From Symbiodinium natans (Eukaryota > Sar > Dinophyceae > Suessiales > Symbiodiniaceae), in assembly GCA_905221605.1 (NCBI GenBank), contig CAJNDS010001224.1, positions 188,001 to 252,000 of the forward strand: a DNA stretch of 64,000 nucleotides. Direction: 5' to 3'. Shown one piece after another: positions 46,956 through 55,677 of the stretch (positions are counted from its first letter, which is position 1; each line of letters starts with the position of its first letter). Made by a program: the position numbers and the translations under genes. The notes under the pieces are model-generated. The model searched no databases and had not been told where the DNA came from. It saw only the letters and a program-made list of their open reading frames with translations.

Positions 46956-47209
46956 CTACATCCAGCAGGTTTAGGGTTTAGGGTTTAGGGTTTGGGGTTT
47001 GGGGTTTGGGGTTTGGGGTTTGGGGTTTGGGGTTGAAACAGGATCAGCCGATTCAGCCTCTTGGCGCGCGAAGAATGGATCTAAGCCTCGTGGGAGATGC
47101 GGGGGGGTGGATGGGAATTAGGGCTCAGGGTTTTAAGGGTTTTTTTCGGGTTTCTTTAGGGTTTTTAAAGGGTTTTTAAAGGGTGTTTTAGGGTTTGGGG
47201 TTTCGGCGT

Positions 47210-47356
47210 TTTTGGGAAATAAGGGCCTCTCTCCACGAAGCTTGGACATGTCGAGTTCGGGACAACTTCAAGAGAAACCGTTCGGGCCCATGACACTTCA
47301 AGGACTGGTATGACCTCGGAGTCAGAGATGTGCAAGGAGGGGACTCCTAGTTGTAC
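47210..47356 (-). CDS. Putative exon, beta-strand-like
   Basis: CGAAG acceptor then VQLGVPSLHISDSEVIPVLE, VSWARTVSLEVVPNSTCPSF, VERGPYFPK. The frame begins farther upstream at a Met (47374). 3' border uncertain. Confidence 0.4.
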
Positions 47357-47379
47357 CTTCGTTTTATTCCACATGTCAT

Positions 47380-47480
47380 AACTTATCTACTAATTGCTTG
47401 CGAACCTCCCGGACAAAAATATCTTCGAAAAAAGGGGTAGAATCGGGACCATTTTCTTCTGTTTAAAGCAAATCGTAGTT
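47380..47480. mobile_element. Family C element, degenerate
   Basis: CTACTAATTGCTTGCGAACC and TTCTGTTTAAAGCAAATCGTAG. Confidence 0.65.
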
Positions 47481-47563
47481 ACAGAGGAATACACTTTGTC
47501 CCTTCACCACGTAAGAGTAGGGCCTCTCAGGACCCATTCTTCCCAGGGCCCTGTACCCTAAAC

Positions 47564-47671
47564 TCTCTGGGATGCAGGCCACGCCTTCGAACGCCTTGCA
47601 GAAGTTGCGGATGCTTTCCGGTAGCACGTCGGTCTCGCCGGGAGGGCGACGGTCCAGGTGAACGTGCGTGC
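47564..47671 (-). CDS. Putative internal exon, strong coding signal
   Basis: CCTAAG/GC acceptor, 35 codons THVHLDRRPPGETDVLPESI, RNFCKAFEGVACIPE, donor A/GTTTAG. 28 of 35 codons end in G or C. Confidence 0.55.
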
Positions 47672-47689
47672 CTTAGGAAAGGTCAGGGG

Positions 47690-47760
47690 AAGGAGTGGTG
47701 GTCTTCCGCAAGCTCCAAAGCCAGTGAAAGAAAACCCGAAGAAGTTGACACTGGTTTGAG
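47690..47760 (-). CDS. Possible exon, frame unresolved
   Basis: After AACCAG two frames are open: STSSGFLSLALELAEDHHSF and CQLLRVFFHWLWSLRKTTTP. Confidence 0.35.
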
Positions 47761-47836
47761 GGTTTAGGGTCCTTTGGTTTGGGGTTGGGGATCTGGCTTC
47801 TGTACCAGGTTGGACCAAACCCCACCCCTCCTGCAC

Positions 47837-47905
47837 CCTTGCAAGCTTCAAACAATGGGCAATGCGGTGGCAGGATTTAGAGGAGCCGCTGCCGGATGAG
47901 GCGTT
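47837..47905 (-). CDS. Putative internal exon
   Basis: CATGCAG acceptor, NASSGSGSSKSCHRIAHCLK, LAR, AGG/GTGCAG donor, phase 0. Confidence 0.45.
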
Positions 47906-48132
47906 CTGCATGCCACTCTAACTCTAGTCAAGGAAGCACAAGCCTCTGCATAGCCCCTCCTATGTAGGGCGTTGTGCTTTCAGACGCTTGAGCTGATTGT
48001 AGCCCTAAACCCCACTGCCCTGAACCGGGGAATGTGCAACTGGTCCTGCCCTGAATATTGCAATCTATTCTTGGCAGAATTCTGAATCCCTCCTACAGGT
48101 TTAACACTTAGGCTCCGTAATGTATTGTCTAC

Positions 48133-48191
48133 GAAACCAAAAAAGGCAAAGTCCTAAGAGCCAGCCGAAAGAAAGCCTTAAACCCGAAGTG
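48133..48191 (-). CDS. Possible exon, hydrophobic
   Basis: GTTTTTCAG acceptor, HFGFKAFFRLALRTLPFLV plus 2 nt, donor TC/GTAGAC. The plus strand carries a Lys-rich frame over the same bases. Confidence 0.35.
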
Positions 48192-48299
48192 CTGAAAAAC
48201 CCAAGCAAGCCCAAAAAACGCATGCGCACAGGAAGGGCCCCAATCCCTAGGAGAGCTTGTAGGTTTTTCTAGGGGAACGTTCACGATGAACCAATCTGT

Positions 48300-48415
48300 C
48301 TTCCTTTAACTAAGTCTAGGCCAAAGAGTAACCTAGGAATAAAAAGGGTGCCCTTTTTGGTGTGAAGGGGCTCATAAGGGAGCCTAAACCCAAAAAAGGG
48401 AATAAGGCCCTACCT
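48300..48415. mobile_element. Family J dispersed repeat
   Basis: AAAGAGTAACCTAGGAATAA, GGGTGCCCTTTTTGGTGTGA, GGAGCCTAAACCCAAAAAAG. Confidence 0.65.
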
Positions 48416-48449
48416 AGCTGCCCTAAACCCTAAACCCTAAACCCTAAAC

Positions 48450-48525
48450 CCCTGCAGCCACAGAGGCCGAAGTCCCAAAGGGAATGGTCCATGGGCAGTT
48501 TCCCGTGGAAGGCTCCGTGGAAATC
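48450..48525 (-). CDS. Putative internal exon
   Basis: CTCAAG/G acceptor, DFHGAFHGKLPMDHSLWDFG, LCGCR, G/GTTTAG donor at a telomere-like border. Confidence 0.5.
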
Positions 48526-48796
48526 CTTGAGGGGATTTGGGTTTAGGGTTTAGGGTTCAGGGTTCAGGGTTTAGGGTTTAGGGTTTAGGATTTGTTCGTG
48601 CCACCCGCCTAGCTGACCATAGGGTTATGGTTTCGGGTTTCGGGTAAGCCAAGTGAAATCCCCCTGCAAAGTTGTAGGGTTTAGGCCTGCCCAGTCACTC
48701 GAAAAGCGCACACCCGAAAATCGAGAGCCGACAAAGCCTCCTCTGTCATAACGAGCCCTTCATGTCAAGCTTAGACGGCGTCGGACTCGCTAGACT

Positions 48797-49027
48797 TTGG
48801 CAGGCGGGCGTCAGGGGAAATTTGCCGCGGGATGGCAGCCCAGGACAAAACTCGGAAAGGGGCTGCCCGGAACCAGCACTGACCAACCCGACTGGTCAAG
48901 AGGCTTCACCAAAACCCTAAACCCCCTACTTGACCTACGTAGGAGGCCTCACTCACCCAAGCGGAGGCCACACGAGGTAGAGGAAGCATTTGTGTTCCGG
49001 ATCAGCAACCGTCAGCACTGCAATTAA
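48797..49027. CDS. Coding island, strand unresolved
   Basis: The plus frame is open for 76 codons to TAA (GKFAAGWQPRTKLGKGLPGT, STDQPDWSRGFTKTLNPLLD). A second plus frame starts MAAQDKTRKGAARNQH. A minus frame is also open over 48825-48900. Confidence 0.35.
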
Positions 49028-49110
49028 GCATAAAAATCCCTATATTGCCCTTGTGAGGAAGATGTTTTTGTTTTTGCTTGTTGGGGGGGGGGGGGGGGGC
49101 TCTTAGGCAG
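49022..49110. mobile_element. Family C element, truncated left
   Basis: TTGCCCTTGTGAGGAAGATG core, 19-base G run, right end CTCTTAGGCAGATAGTCCC. Confidence 0.65.
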
Positions 49111-49129
49111 ATAGTCCCATTTTCTGCCC

Positions 49130-49240
49130 CCTTTTAAACCCCTTAATTAGGGAACAGACCTTAAACTTTGCAGGATCCTTAGTATGATTTAAGTCGATTA
49201 AGGCATATTCCTCGAACAAGAGGTTTCTTGGGCCCTAAAC
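49130..49240. mobile_element. Family F TIR element
   Basis: TTAAACCCCTTAATTAGGGA and GGTTTCTTGGGCCC; GGATCCTTAGTATGATT core. Confidence 0.65.
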
Positions 49241-49292
49241 CCCCTTTTTTTCCCTAAACCCTAAACCCAATTGGGTTTTTTTTCAGCCAAGC

Positions 49293-49373
49293 CTCTGCCA
49301 GCCACGACACCACCTCGCCAGTTCTCGCCGCAGGGTGCACCGCGAAGGTCGAGAAGCCGCGGCTCAGATTGTC
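49293..49373 (-). CDS. Putative internal exon, strong coding signal
   Basis: AATGCAG/G acceptor, 27 codons DNLSRGFSTFAVHPAARTGE, VVSWLAE, GC-type donor GAG/GCTTGG, phase 0. 22 of 27 codons end in G or C. Confidence 0.55.
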
Positions 49374-49485
49374 CTGCATTTTTTTCTGAGAATCCTCGGG
49401 CTTAGGGTTTAGGGTTCATTGGTGGAATAAGCAGGGTGATAAGCTCCTAAATAGGTTTAGGAGTATGCTCAGACTGTCCTGCATT

Positions 49486-49590
49486 TGCAAGTTCAGGGCT
49501 AGTTTGAAGTAGGGTTATAGGGTTATAAGTATGGTTACCATACTTGTAAGCCGACTTACAACTACCCATGAACTAACCACCACGTAGGGT
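49486..49590. mobile_element. Family B TIR element
   Basis: CATTTGCAAGTTCAGGGCTA and CTACCCATGAACTAACCACC. Confidence 0.6.
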
Positions 49591-49676
49591 TTAGATTTGG
49601 GGTTTTTGCATAAGGATGAGGGCCTGGTGGTTCTTCCTGGGGCTTGCACACCCAGGAGGTTTGGGGTTCAGGGATT

Positions 49677-49756
49677 GGGTTTAGGGTTTAGGGTTTAGGG
49701 TTTAGGGGGGTTTGGGTTTAGGTTTAGGGTTTAGGTTTAGGGTTAGGGTTTAGGGT

Positions 49757-49789
<33 letters not shown>

Positions 49790-49845
49790 TAGGGTTTAGG
49801 GTTTAGGCTTTAGGGCTTAGGGTATAGTGTTTGGGGTTTAGGGCT
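49677..49845 (+). repeat. Telomere-like array with TTAGGG and TTTAGG variants
   Basis: About 22 units, including several hexamers TTAGGG and TTTAGG. Confidence 0.9.
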
Positions 49846-49932
49846 TAACGAACTGGAGCTCAAGTAGGGAGATTTTTGTCTTTGGGAACCTCCAAAGCTG
49901 CGAACAAGGGAGCCACAAAACCCTGTCATTGG

Positions 49933-49980
49933 TTTAGGGTTTAGGGTTTAGGGTTTAGGGTTTAGGGTTTAGGGTTTAGG
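49933..49980 (+). repeat. Telomere-like tract (TTTAGGG)7
   Basis: Perfect units; an open minus-strand frame follows on the right. Confidence 0.95.
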
Positions 49981-50036
49981 GAAGAACTGTGCCGCCACAA
50001 TCATGATAAGGCAAGTCGAAAAATCCTTAAGTACAC

Positions 50037-50202
50037 CGCAACAACTTGCATGATGACGATCATGGCGGTCATGGTAAGAGCTCTTGTTGTCTTCAAGTGT
50101 TTTGACTTCCTGGAGTTTTAACATGTCCGAGTCACAGTGAAGTCGGGTCACCAAATAAAAGCTGTCTTGCATCCAGGCCTCCTGTTTGCTTAGTCTATGC
50201 AG
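50037..50202 (-). CDS. Putative exon, coiled-coil-like
   Basis: TTTGCAG acceptor, 55 codons: LHRLSKQEAWMQDSFYLVTR, LHCDSDMLKLQEVKTLEDNK, SSYHDRHDRHHASCC. Possible donor GCG/GTGTAC; the frame stays open to 49969. Confidence 0.45.
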
Positions 50203-50609
50203 CTGCAAACCCTAAAGCCCTGAATCCTCTGCAGCCAGCACGAAATCCCTTGGTTGGTCTTGTTACTGCCGAAAAACCCAAGGCCCAATGCACCGAACCC
50301 AAAAACTCTACAATGGCCCACTTAAATCCCTAAGCACCAAAGCACCCTTAAGCCCTGAAAACCCGCAAGTTGTTTCTTGGGGTGGCACAAAAACAAGGTC
50401 ATTTTTGCATAGTTATATTGTGCTTTGTCTAAGTCTTTTTTTTTTCTCTCGGGTGGGGGGGGGGGGGTGGGGTGGGGCCTTTTCGGTTGTTCAAAGGGGG
50501 CCAACGTACACCACTGCAGGCGTTTTGGATTTTGCCGGGGCTCCCTAAGCTTTCGGGGACCTCCAAGGGACTCCAAGGGTGGGGGGCCAACTTGTGGTTC
50601 GAGGTTTGG

Positions 50610-50744
50610 GTTTAGGGTTTAGGGTTTAGGGTTTAGGGTTTAGGGTTTAGGGTTTAGGGTTTAGGGTTTAGGGTTTAGGGTTTAGGGTTTAGGGTTTAGG
50701 GTTTAGGGTTTAGGGTTTAGGGTTTAGGGTTTAGGGTTTAGGGC
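50610..50744 (+). repeat. Telomere-like tract (TTTAGGG)19
   Basis: Nineteen perfect units, the longest pure tract in the window. Confidence 0.95.
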
Positions 50745-50774
50745 ACTCGCACAAGGCCGGCAAGGCATCGGTTG
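50742..50774 (+). CDS. Possible 33 nt exon, plus strand
   Basis: Acceptor TTTAG/G from the last telomere-like unit, ALAQGRQGIG plus 2 nt, consensus TG/GTAAGG donor. Confidence 0.35.
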
Positions 50775-50862
50775 GTAAGGGTTTAGGGTTTATAGGGTTT
50801 AGGGCTCTCTTTGGGCCCGCTGGATCAACTCCGGCGGTCCGTCAACAGGGCATACCGCTTGC

Positions 50863-51053
50863 CTGGCAGAGCTTCCACACCTTGGCTTCTTGTGCGTATA
50901 CACGTGTGGTTTCGGGCCAAAGCCAATTTGTTGACGGATTTTCGGGGTCCAGGGATGTACACCTGCTAGATTCCTTGGGGCGTTCCGGACTAAGGACTCG
51001 CAATGAGGTGGCTTCATGGAGGAGCAATGGGCTTTCCAGCGACCCCAATACTC
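50863..51053 (-). CDS. Putative long exon
   Basis: CATTCAG/GA acceptor and GC-type donor CAG/GCAAGC. Sixty-three codons: VLGSLESPLLLHEATSLRVL, SPERPKESSRCTSLDPENPS, TNWLWPETTRVYAQEAKVWK. The acceptor lies at the edge of a family F-like element. Confidence 0.5.
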
Positions 51054-51155
51054 CTGAATGAAGGAATATTCCTAAAACCATATATATATATATATATGGC
51101 CCTAGCCTACTTTAAAGAAGATTCCTGAGTTAAGGGGGTATTGGAGTCTCTGGGC
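51054..51155. mobile_element. Family F-like element with (AT)n centre
   Basis: CCAATACTCCTGAATGAAGG and AGTTAAGGGGGTATTGGAGT, TATATATA centre. Confidence 0.7.
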
Positions 51156-51187
51156 TTAGCTCTGAAAATTTCTTGGCGAAAAGCAAG

Positions 51188-51241
51188 GCAAAAACAGGCT
51201 ACCGCATGATACTGCATCTCAAGCCTAAAGATACTGGCTGG
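51188..51241 (+). CDS. Putative internal exon, plus strand
   Basis: AGCAAG/G acceptor, AKTGYRMILHLKPKDTGW, TGG/GTACAG donor, phase 0. Confidence 0.4.
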
Positions 51242-51270
51242 GTACAGGAGCGACGACCTTACTAATTAAG

Positions 51271-51449
51271 AGCGAGGGGACTTCTCCCAAAGTCACTTTA
51301 ACCATGACCTGATGTACAGTTCATTCAGAACCCTTCTGGACCGTAGACCCTACACACCACGAGCCCCCAGAAGAGTCTTCAGGTCTGGCACTGGCAAACG
51401 CCTGCAGAGTCCGCACCCTTCCCCCTTCAAGATCGGAACCCGAGCCTGA
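51271..51449 (+). CDS. Putative terminal exon, plus strand
   Basis: ATTAAG acceptor, 58 codons to TGA: RGDFSQSHFNHDLMYSSFRT, LLDRRPYTPRAPRRVFRSGT, GKRLQSPHPSPFKIGTRA. Arg/Ser/Pro-rich basic tail. Confidence 0.45.
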
Positions 51450-51618
51450 TCGTTAGAACTCTTAAACCCGAACCCCGAAAACCCCTAAACCCTCATCGAC
51501 ATTGTGCAAAACGTCTGCCCAAAACCCGCAAAAGCTGAATCCCGTCAGTGCTCTCCCACCCCGAACAACTCCATCTCGGGGTGGATGATAAGTTTAACTA
51601 TCCCTAAGGGTATTTCAC

Positions 51619-51752
51619 TGCATGGCTTAGAGCAGGTTGCATAAGCGTGGCATTTACAGGGGTATACAGGGACTGGGGTCCGTAGAACTTGTAAAGCTGC
51701 TGTATGTCCAACTCGGGAAGGCGCTTTAACTTGATGAACTGTGTCGATATTT
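51619..51752 (-). CDS. Putative exon
   Basis: CCCTCAG acceptor, 2 nt and 44 codons: ISTQFIKLKRLPELDIQQLY, KFYGPQSLYTPVNATLMQPA, LSHA; donor GCA/GTGAAA. Globular, unassigned. Confidence 0.45.
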
Positions 51753-52106
51753 CTGAGGGTATCAACGGACAATATAAGGTATATATAAGGGTTATATATG
51801 GGAAGAAGATTAAGGGTCCCTTCCAGGGTTCCCTCCTTTTACCTCTTTAAGGGTAGGGCTCCGGGCTCGCAGGGTTCAACACCTCACTAGGATTGCCCGA
51901 GGACCCTCCGGAAAAATGTCACTAAATATTCCCACTCTTAAACCCAATAAGCGAAAATTGTAAGATGTCCCAAGAGCCCAAAACCCAAAACCCAAAACCC
52001 TAAATCCTATAAATGTTCCGAAACCCTACCCCTAAACCCGGCCCTAAACCCTAAACCCTAAATCCTACAAATGTCCCAAAACCCTCCCCCAAGGTCATGT
52101 GACAAG

Positions 52107-52200
52107 TCGCCCAAGGTCTTGGGGATGAAGACGCTTCTCGAGGCCAGGGCCTGGGACGGACTGCCCTTTTGTGGGGGCCAAAGGCCCCCCGAATTCGAAG
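52107..52200 (+). CDS. Putative exon, plus strand
   Basis: GACAAG acceptor, 31 codons SPKVLGMKTLLEARAWDGLP, FCGGQRPPEFE, donor G/GTGCTG; an (AT)n/(GTAT)n microsatellite follows in the presumed intron (52217-52285). Confidence 0.45.
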
Positions 52201-52412
52201 GTGCTGTGTACAAATATACAGAAAATGTGTATATATGTATGCATATATATATATATGTATGTATGTATACCTCTATAAACATATATAGGTATTGGAACTT
52301 AGAGTATGTCCCTTATAACTCTTCACTTGTCATAAGGACCAGATGTGTACAAAGCTGAACGACAAGGGTTCTTTACTTAGACGAGCATGCGGCGACAGAG
52401 GCGAATAGTCAC

Positions 52413-52466
52413 CCTTCGCAAACGTGTAGGTCCCCCGTGTTCCTGGCCTTCTGTCCGAACCGCCGA
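52413..52466 (-). CDS. Putative exon at a family B border
   Basis: Acceptor CCTCCAAG is the family B end; SAVRTEGQEHGGPTRLRR; AGG/GTGACT donor; phase 0. Confidence 0.45.
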
Positions 52467-52575
52467 CTTGGAGGTTCATGGTACTTACAAACCAATTATA
52501 ACTGTACTTATAACCCTACTTATAATACACCTTAAAGGGCCTTATAGGGGTTCTCCCCCCCCCTCCCCCCCCGGA
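52467..52575. mobile_element. Family B element with poly-C run
   Basis: CTTGGAGGTTCATGGTACTT at the left. The right arm is replaced by CCTTATAGGGGTTCTCCCCC. It lies between two exons in phase. Confidence 0.7.
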
Positions 52576-52626
52576 GTTTTTGGCACACCCAGCCTGCTGA
52601 ATGCCGTCGCTTGACAGGAAGGTCAC

Positions 52627-52707
52627 CTCGTTCGCATAGCTTTGCAGATTTCGGTCCCACTTCCGGCGCTCCTGGCGTCGGGCGCAGTCATGTTCGCACA
52701 AACCGGA
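52627..52707 (-). CDS. Putative internal exon
   Basis: GGGTAG acceptor, 27 codons SGLCEHDCARRQERRKWDRN, LQSYANE, GAG/GTGACC donor, phase 0. The frame continues past the donor (VTFLSSDGIQQAGCAKN). Confidence 0.5.
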
Positions 52708-52748
52708 CTACCCCTTGACCCCCTTAAATCCTATCCAGCAGTCACCAG

Positions 52749-52818
52749 AGCCCCCTAAACCCTAAACCCTAAACCCTGAACCCTGAACCCTAAACCCTGA
52801 ACCCTAAACCCTGAACCC
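52749..52818 (+). repeat. Telomere-like array, CCCTAAA/CCCTGAA
   Basis: About ten mixed units running into (TA)11 at 52822-52843. Confidence 0.9.
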
Positions 52819-52874
52819 TAATATATATATATATATATATATAGATTTATTTATTTATTTATATTCCCCCCCAG

Positions 52875-52977
52875 AGCCCACGGCAAAAGGATCCCTCAAA
52901 ACCTGAGCCGCGGCACCGTCTCCGTGGCCGTGGCGGGCAGAGGGTCGGGCTCCACCACCTTCAAGAAGAGCAGCCTG
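52875..52977 (+). CDS. Putative internal exon, strong coding signal
   Basis: CCCCCCCAG acceptor, 1 nt and 34 codons: AHGKRIPQNLSRGTVSVAVA, GRGSGSTTFKKSSL; CTG/GTTTAG donor. 30 of 34 codons end in G or C. Confidence 0.55.
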
Positions 52978-53106
52978 GTTTAGGGTTTAGGGTTTAGGGT
53001 TTTTGGGTTCATAGGGGTTGAGGGTTTGTAGGGTTTAAGGGCTTGCAGGGTTTAGGGTTTACGGCTTAGGGTTTAAGGCTTTATGATCTTCAAGAAGAGC
53101 AGCCTG
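52959..53106 (+). repeat. Telomere-like insertion with 19 bp direct duplication
   Basis: CTTCAAGAAGAGCAGCCTG at 52959-52977 and 53088-53106, with TTTAGGG units and variants between (period 129 bp). Without the insertion the frame FKKSSL continues straight into RCSQSYPDPCQ. Confidence 0.85.
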
Positions 53107-53166
53107 AGATGTTCCCAGTCCTACCCAGACCCCTGCCAGGATCCACAAAGTAGAACCCCCAAATAG
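53095..53166 (+). CDS. Putative terminal exon after the insertion
   Basis: CTTCAAG acceptor inside the right duplication copy, KSSLRCSQSYPDPCQDPQSR, TPK, TAG; phase 0 with the exon ending at 52977. Confidence 0.5.
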   Translation, partial: KSSLRCSQSYPDPCQDPQSRTPK

Positions 53167-53235
53167 TACCCGACAATTACTGCCTACACCATGTATTGGG
53201 TCATGTATTGGGTCATGATTCTTAGGAACCCTTAA

Positions 53236-53583
53236 GTGTGTATCTACTTGTTCGATGCTCCCATGGGCCCCGGGCCTTTGGTATCCTTCTCGAGCCCATT
53301 TCGAGCAGGGTCAAACTTTGAGCTGTCAGCCGTCTTGCTGGCCGTTGGCATTTCATATGAGGAGCTTGGCTTAATTGGAAGGGCTTCCCAAGGTAAAGTT
53401 GAGTACGTGTTTTCCCAAATGCACGTTGAAAGGCATCAAGGTGAACAGCTCAACTTGCAACGCTGCATGTCAAAAGGCAAAGTGCAAAGTGATGCCAAGT
53501 GCGCACCGCGTTTTAACCAAGCTCGAACTTTGAGACTGATTTCAACAAATCAAGTTGAATGTGCTTCAGCAAGGTCAAGGTGA
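53236..53583 (+). CDS. Possible coding region, plus strand
   Basis: 115-codon open frame. The first part (FDAPMGPGPLVSFSSPFRAG, SNFELSAVLLAVGISYEELG, LIGRASQ) ends at a consensus CAAG/GTAAAG. The rest is a CAAG/GTTGAA-rich low-complexity stretch and may be intronic. Confidence 0.4.
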   Translation: MCIYLFDAPMGPGPLVSFSSPFRAGSNFELSAVLLAVGISYEELGLIGRASQGKVEYVFSQMHVERHQGEQLNLQRCMSKGKVQSDAKCAPRFNQARTLRLISTNQVECASARSR

Positions 53584-53651
53584 AACTCCTTCAAGAGTTC
53601 AAGCCGAAAGTGCTTCTCAACTAGACCAAGTGAAGGTGAAGGACTTTGGGG

Positions 53652-53751
53652 TTGAGAGGTGCCAATGCCCATGCTTGCCAGTAGCAGCTCCTGGCCATCA
53701 ACGTCGCACAGCACATCGGCCACGCGAGCTCCACTGAAGCCCATGGTTTGC
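53652..53751 (-). CDS. Putative exon after a family H intron
   Basis: ACTAAG/G acceptor at the family H edge; QTMGFSGARVADVLCDVDGQ, ELLLASMGIGTSQ. GC-rich codons. The frame remains open to 53550; the donor is not certain. Confidence 0.5.
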
Positions 53752-53861
53752 CTTAGTAGCCCAGTAACCATATTATAATAAGGGCACCCTTTTTTTGGTT
53801 GGTTACTTTATAAGGGAACCCAGAAACAAAAAAAGGGCAGAAGGGTACCACTCTGGGCTAC
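53752..53861 (-). mobile_element. Family H element as a complete intron
   Basis: 110 bp. On the minus strand GTAGCCCAGAGTGGTACCCT to GGTTACTGGGCTACTAAG. GT and AG borders coincide with the TIR ends, and the flanking exons join in phase. Confidence 0.7.
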
Positions 53862-53898
53862 CAAGCTGCTCGTTCTGGAGCGTCACGGACCTGGAGCT
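53862..53898 (-). CDS. Putative exon before a family H intron
   Basis: CTTGAG acceptor, LQVRDAPERAA plus 2 nt, donor TG/GTAGCC. Other frames are open too. Confidence 0.4.
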
Positions 53899-54278
53899 CT
53901 CAAGGTCCCTTCAAGGTTTTGGGAGCCCGGAACACCAGATAGAATGGCCCTGAAGACCCTCTGAAAAAAGATTCCTAGCAATTATCCGCTTGAACCCAAT
54001 GAGGGAAAACACGAAATGCCCCAAAGACCCTACCCAGACACCTGCAGACACCCACAAAGCCCGTGATAAGTCGAGCCCTGGCTGGTTTAGGGTTTAGGGC
54101 TTAGGGGGGCTTAGGGCTTAGGGCTTAGGGCTTAGGGTTTTAGGGTTTAGGGTTTAGGGTGCTGCGAAGTTAGATTGAGCTTGGGTGTGTGGCCCCTTCA
54201 ATCCTTCACCCGAAGCCCTGAACGGCGCACGCCTTTACCAGTCCCCAGCCTTAGGAAAGAATAAGAATTGATCTCTAC

Positions 54279-54365
54279 GTGGGTAGTTCTCTCAAAATTT
54301 TGGGGGCCCTAAACCCTAAAGTCTGTAACTTGGGGCCCACAAACTAGAGAACTACCCATGTCCCA
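54279..54365. mobile_element. TIR element with GGTAGTTCTCT ends
   Basis: TGGGTAGTTCTCTCAAAATT and AACTAGAGAACTACCCATG; same family as 41884-41990. Confidence 0.75.
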
Positions 54366-54527
54366 AAGAAAGGATGATTGGCTCTTTGACGGTTAGCCCC
54401 TACAAGGAGGCGCCCCGCCAACTAGTGGTGTTGTTAGGTTCTAAGTATTAAAACTTTAGAAATGAGCTTCAGCTACAGAAGGGGCCCTTGAATCCTAAAC
54501 ACTTCTGCTCCCTTGAACCAATCCGTT

Positions 54528-54658
54528 GTCTACTATTTGCTTAAGAACCCCATGCAAGAAATGAAAGATGACAATTCCTAAATCACCGGAATGCCCTAAT
54601 CAGGAAGTATGTTCCCTTTTCTATTTTGTTTTTGGGCCGGGGGGGGGGGTCTTAAGCA
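54528..54658. mobile_element. Family C TIR element
   Basis: CTACTATTTGCTTAAGAACC and GGGGGGGTCTTAAGCAACAC. Confidence 0.8.
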
Positions 54659-54717
54659 ACACATGGGTGGTTGTCAAAATGATGGTCCCTTTCTGGATCC
54701 CTGTTAAAATACGGCAC

Positions 54718-54816
54718 CTGATATTTAGGGTACCCCCGCCTTTGGCTGCCGAACTGGTGGAACACCTCCGCCACTGCCGCACCAGAGTCCCTGGGACCAA
54801 ACTGGGAGCAGCTTGT
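54718..54816 (-). CDS. Putative exon
   Basis: GACTCAG acceptor, 33 codons TSCSQFGPRDSGAAVAEVFH, QFGSQRRGYPKYQ, CAG/GTGCCG donor. An alternative frame (LLPVWSQGLWCGSGGGVPPV) is also open. Confidence 0.45.
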
Positions 54817-54870
54817 CTGAGTCCCACCTGGGCAAAGTGTCTCCCTCTGCAGAGGCAAACACAACGACAC

Positions 54871-55022
54871 CTTGCCAGGGATCGGTTGCTGCCTCGTCGA
54901 CGACCTTGTCGCAGCAGACACAGAAGCCCTGCGCCACGAAGTAGAAGAAGGCTGGCTGGACATTCGGGTCGGTCTGGTGCCGGTCCCCGTGCCAGATCGG
55001 CTTGCCGTTCATGTTGTAACCA
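54871..55022 (-). CDS. Putative exon, Cys/aromatic-rich, strong coding signal
   Basis: GGGACAG acceptor, 50 codons: GYNMNGKPIWHGDRHQTDPN, VQPAFFYFVAQGFCVCCDKV, VDEAATDPWQ; donor CAAG/GTGTCG. 42 of 50 codons end in G or C. Family not recognised. Confidence 0.58.
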
Positions 55023-55169
55023 CTGTCCCGCCAGGGGGCCAAAAAGAACAGCAAGCTTGCTTTGGATGAGAAGGCTTTAGGGCTTTGGGTTTAGGGGTTA
55101 GGGTTAAGGGTTTAGGGGTAAAACTCTAAACCCTACACCCTAAAACCCTATCGGGCTCGGCCCTCCCAC

Positions 55170-55237
55170 CTGCAGCCGGGCACGGACGAGCGCACGAAGT
55201 GCTCGGCATCGAAGACCTCGGACATGGCCTCCGAGTA
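55170..55237 (-). CDS. Putative exon, very strong coding signal
   Basis: TTGAAG acceptor, 22 codons YSEAMSEVFDAEHFVRSSVP, GC, AG/GTGGGA donor. 21 of 22 codons end in G or C. A TTTAGGG/TTTGGGG array lies directly upstream. Confidence 0.6.
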
Positions 55238-55252
55238 CTTCAATATTGGGGG

Positions 55253-55405
55253 TTTTAGGGTTTAGGGTTTAGGGTTTCGGGTTTGGGGTTTGGGGTTTAG
55301 GGTTTGGGGTTTGGGGTTTGGGGTTTAGGGTTTGGGGTTTAGGGTTTGGGGTTTAGGGCTTAGGGTTTGGGGTTTGGGGTTTGGGGTTTAGGGTTTGGGG
55401 TTTAG
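55253..55405 (+). repeat. Telomere-like array TTTAGGG/TTTGGGG
   Basis: About 21 units alternating TTTAGGG and TTTGGGG. Confidence 0.95.
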
Positions 55406-55487
55406 GGCGATTCTGTAACCCAAGGCCCCCTAAGCGGGTGCCTAGGTACCTACCCCCCATGAACCCCCCTCCTTTGAGAGCCCTGTA

Positions 55488-55640
55488 ACAAAAGGACGCT
55501 GAGGATGCACACTCACCCATATTAAGGAACCATTTGTGGCACTACTCCCCAAGAACAGCAGAAGAAACTCCACCTAAGTTGATAAATCCTGCACCCTGTC
55601 AACCGCAAACCCTAACCCTTTCCTGGACCCTAAACCCTAA
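55488..55640 (+). CDS. Possible coding island, plus strand
   Basis: After ACAAAAG the frame is open for 50 codons: DAEDAHSPILRNHLWHYSPR, TAEETPPKLINPAPCQ. A minus frame with a GTGAGT donor competes. Confidence 0.35.
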
Positions 55641-55677
55641 ACCCTAAACCCTAAACCCTAAACCCTTTTGTCACCAG

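Noticed and set aside
47558-47911. 117-codon minus-strand ORF as one gene
   Set aside because: Frame conflicts with stronger GC3 frames at 47564-47671; better explained as separate exons.
48797-49027. Confident single gene call for the 76-codon plus ORF
   Set aside because: Three frames on two strands are open; downgraded to an unresolved island.
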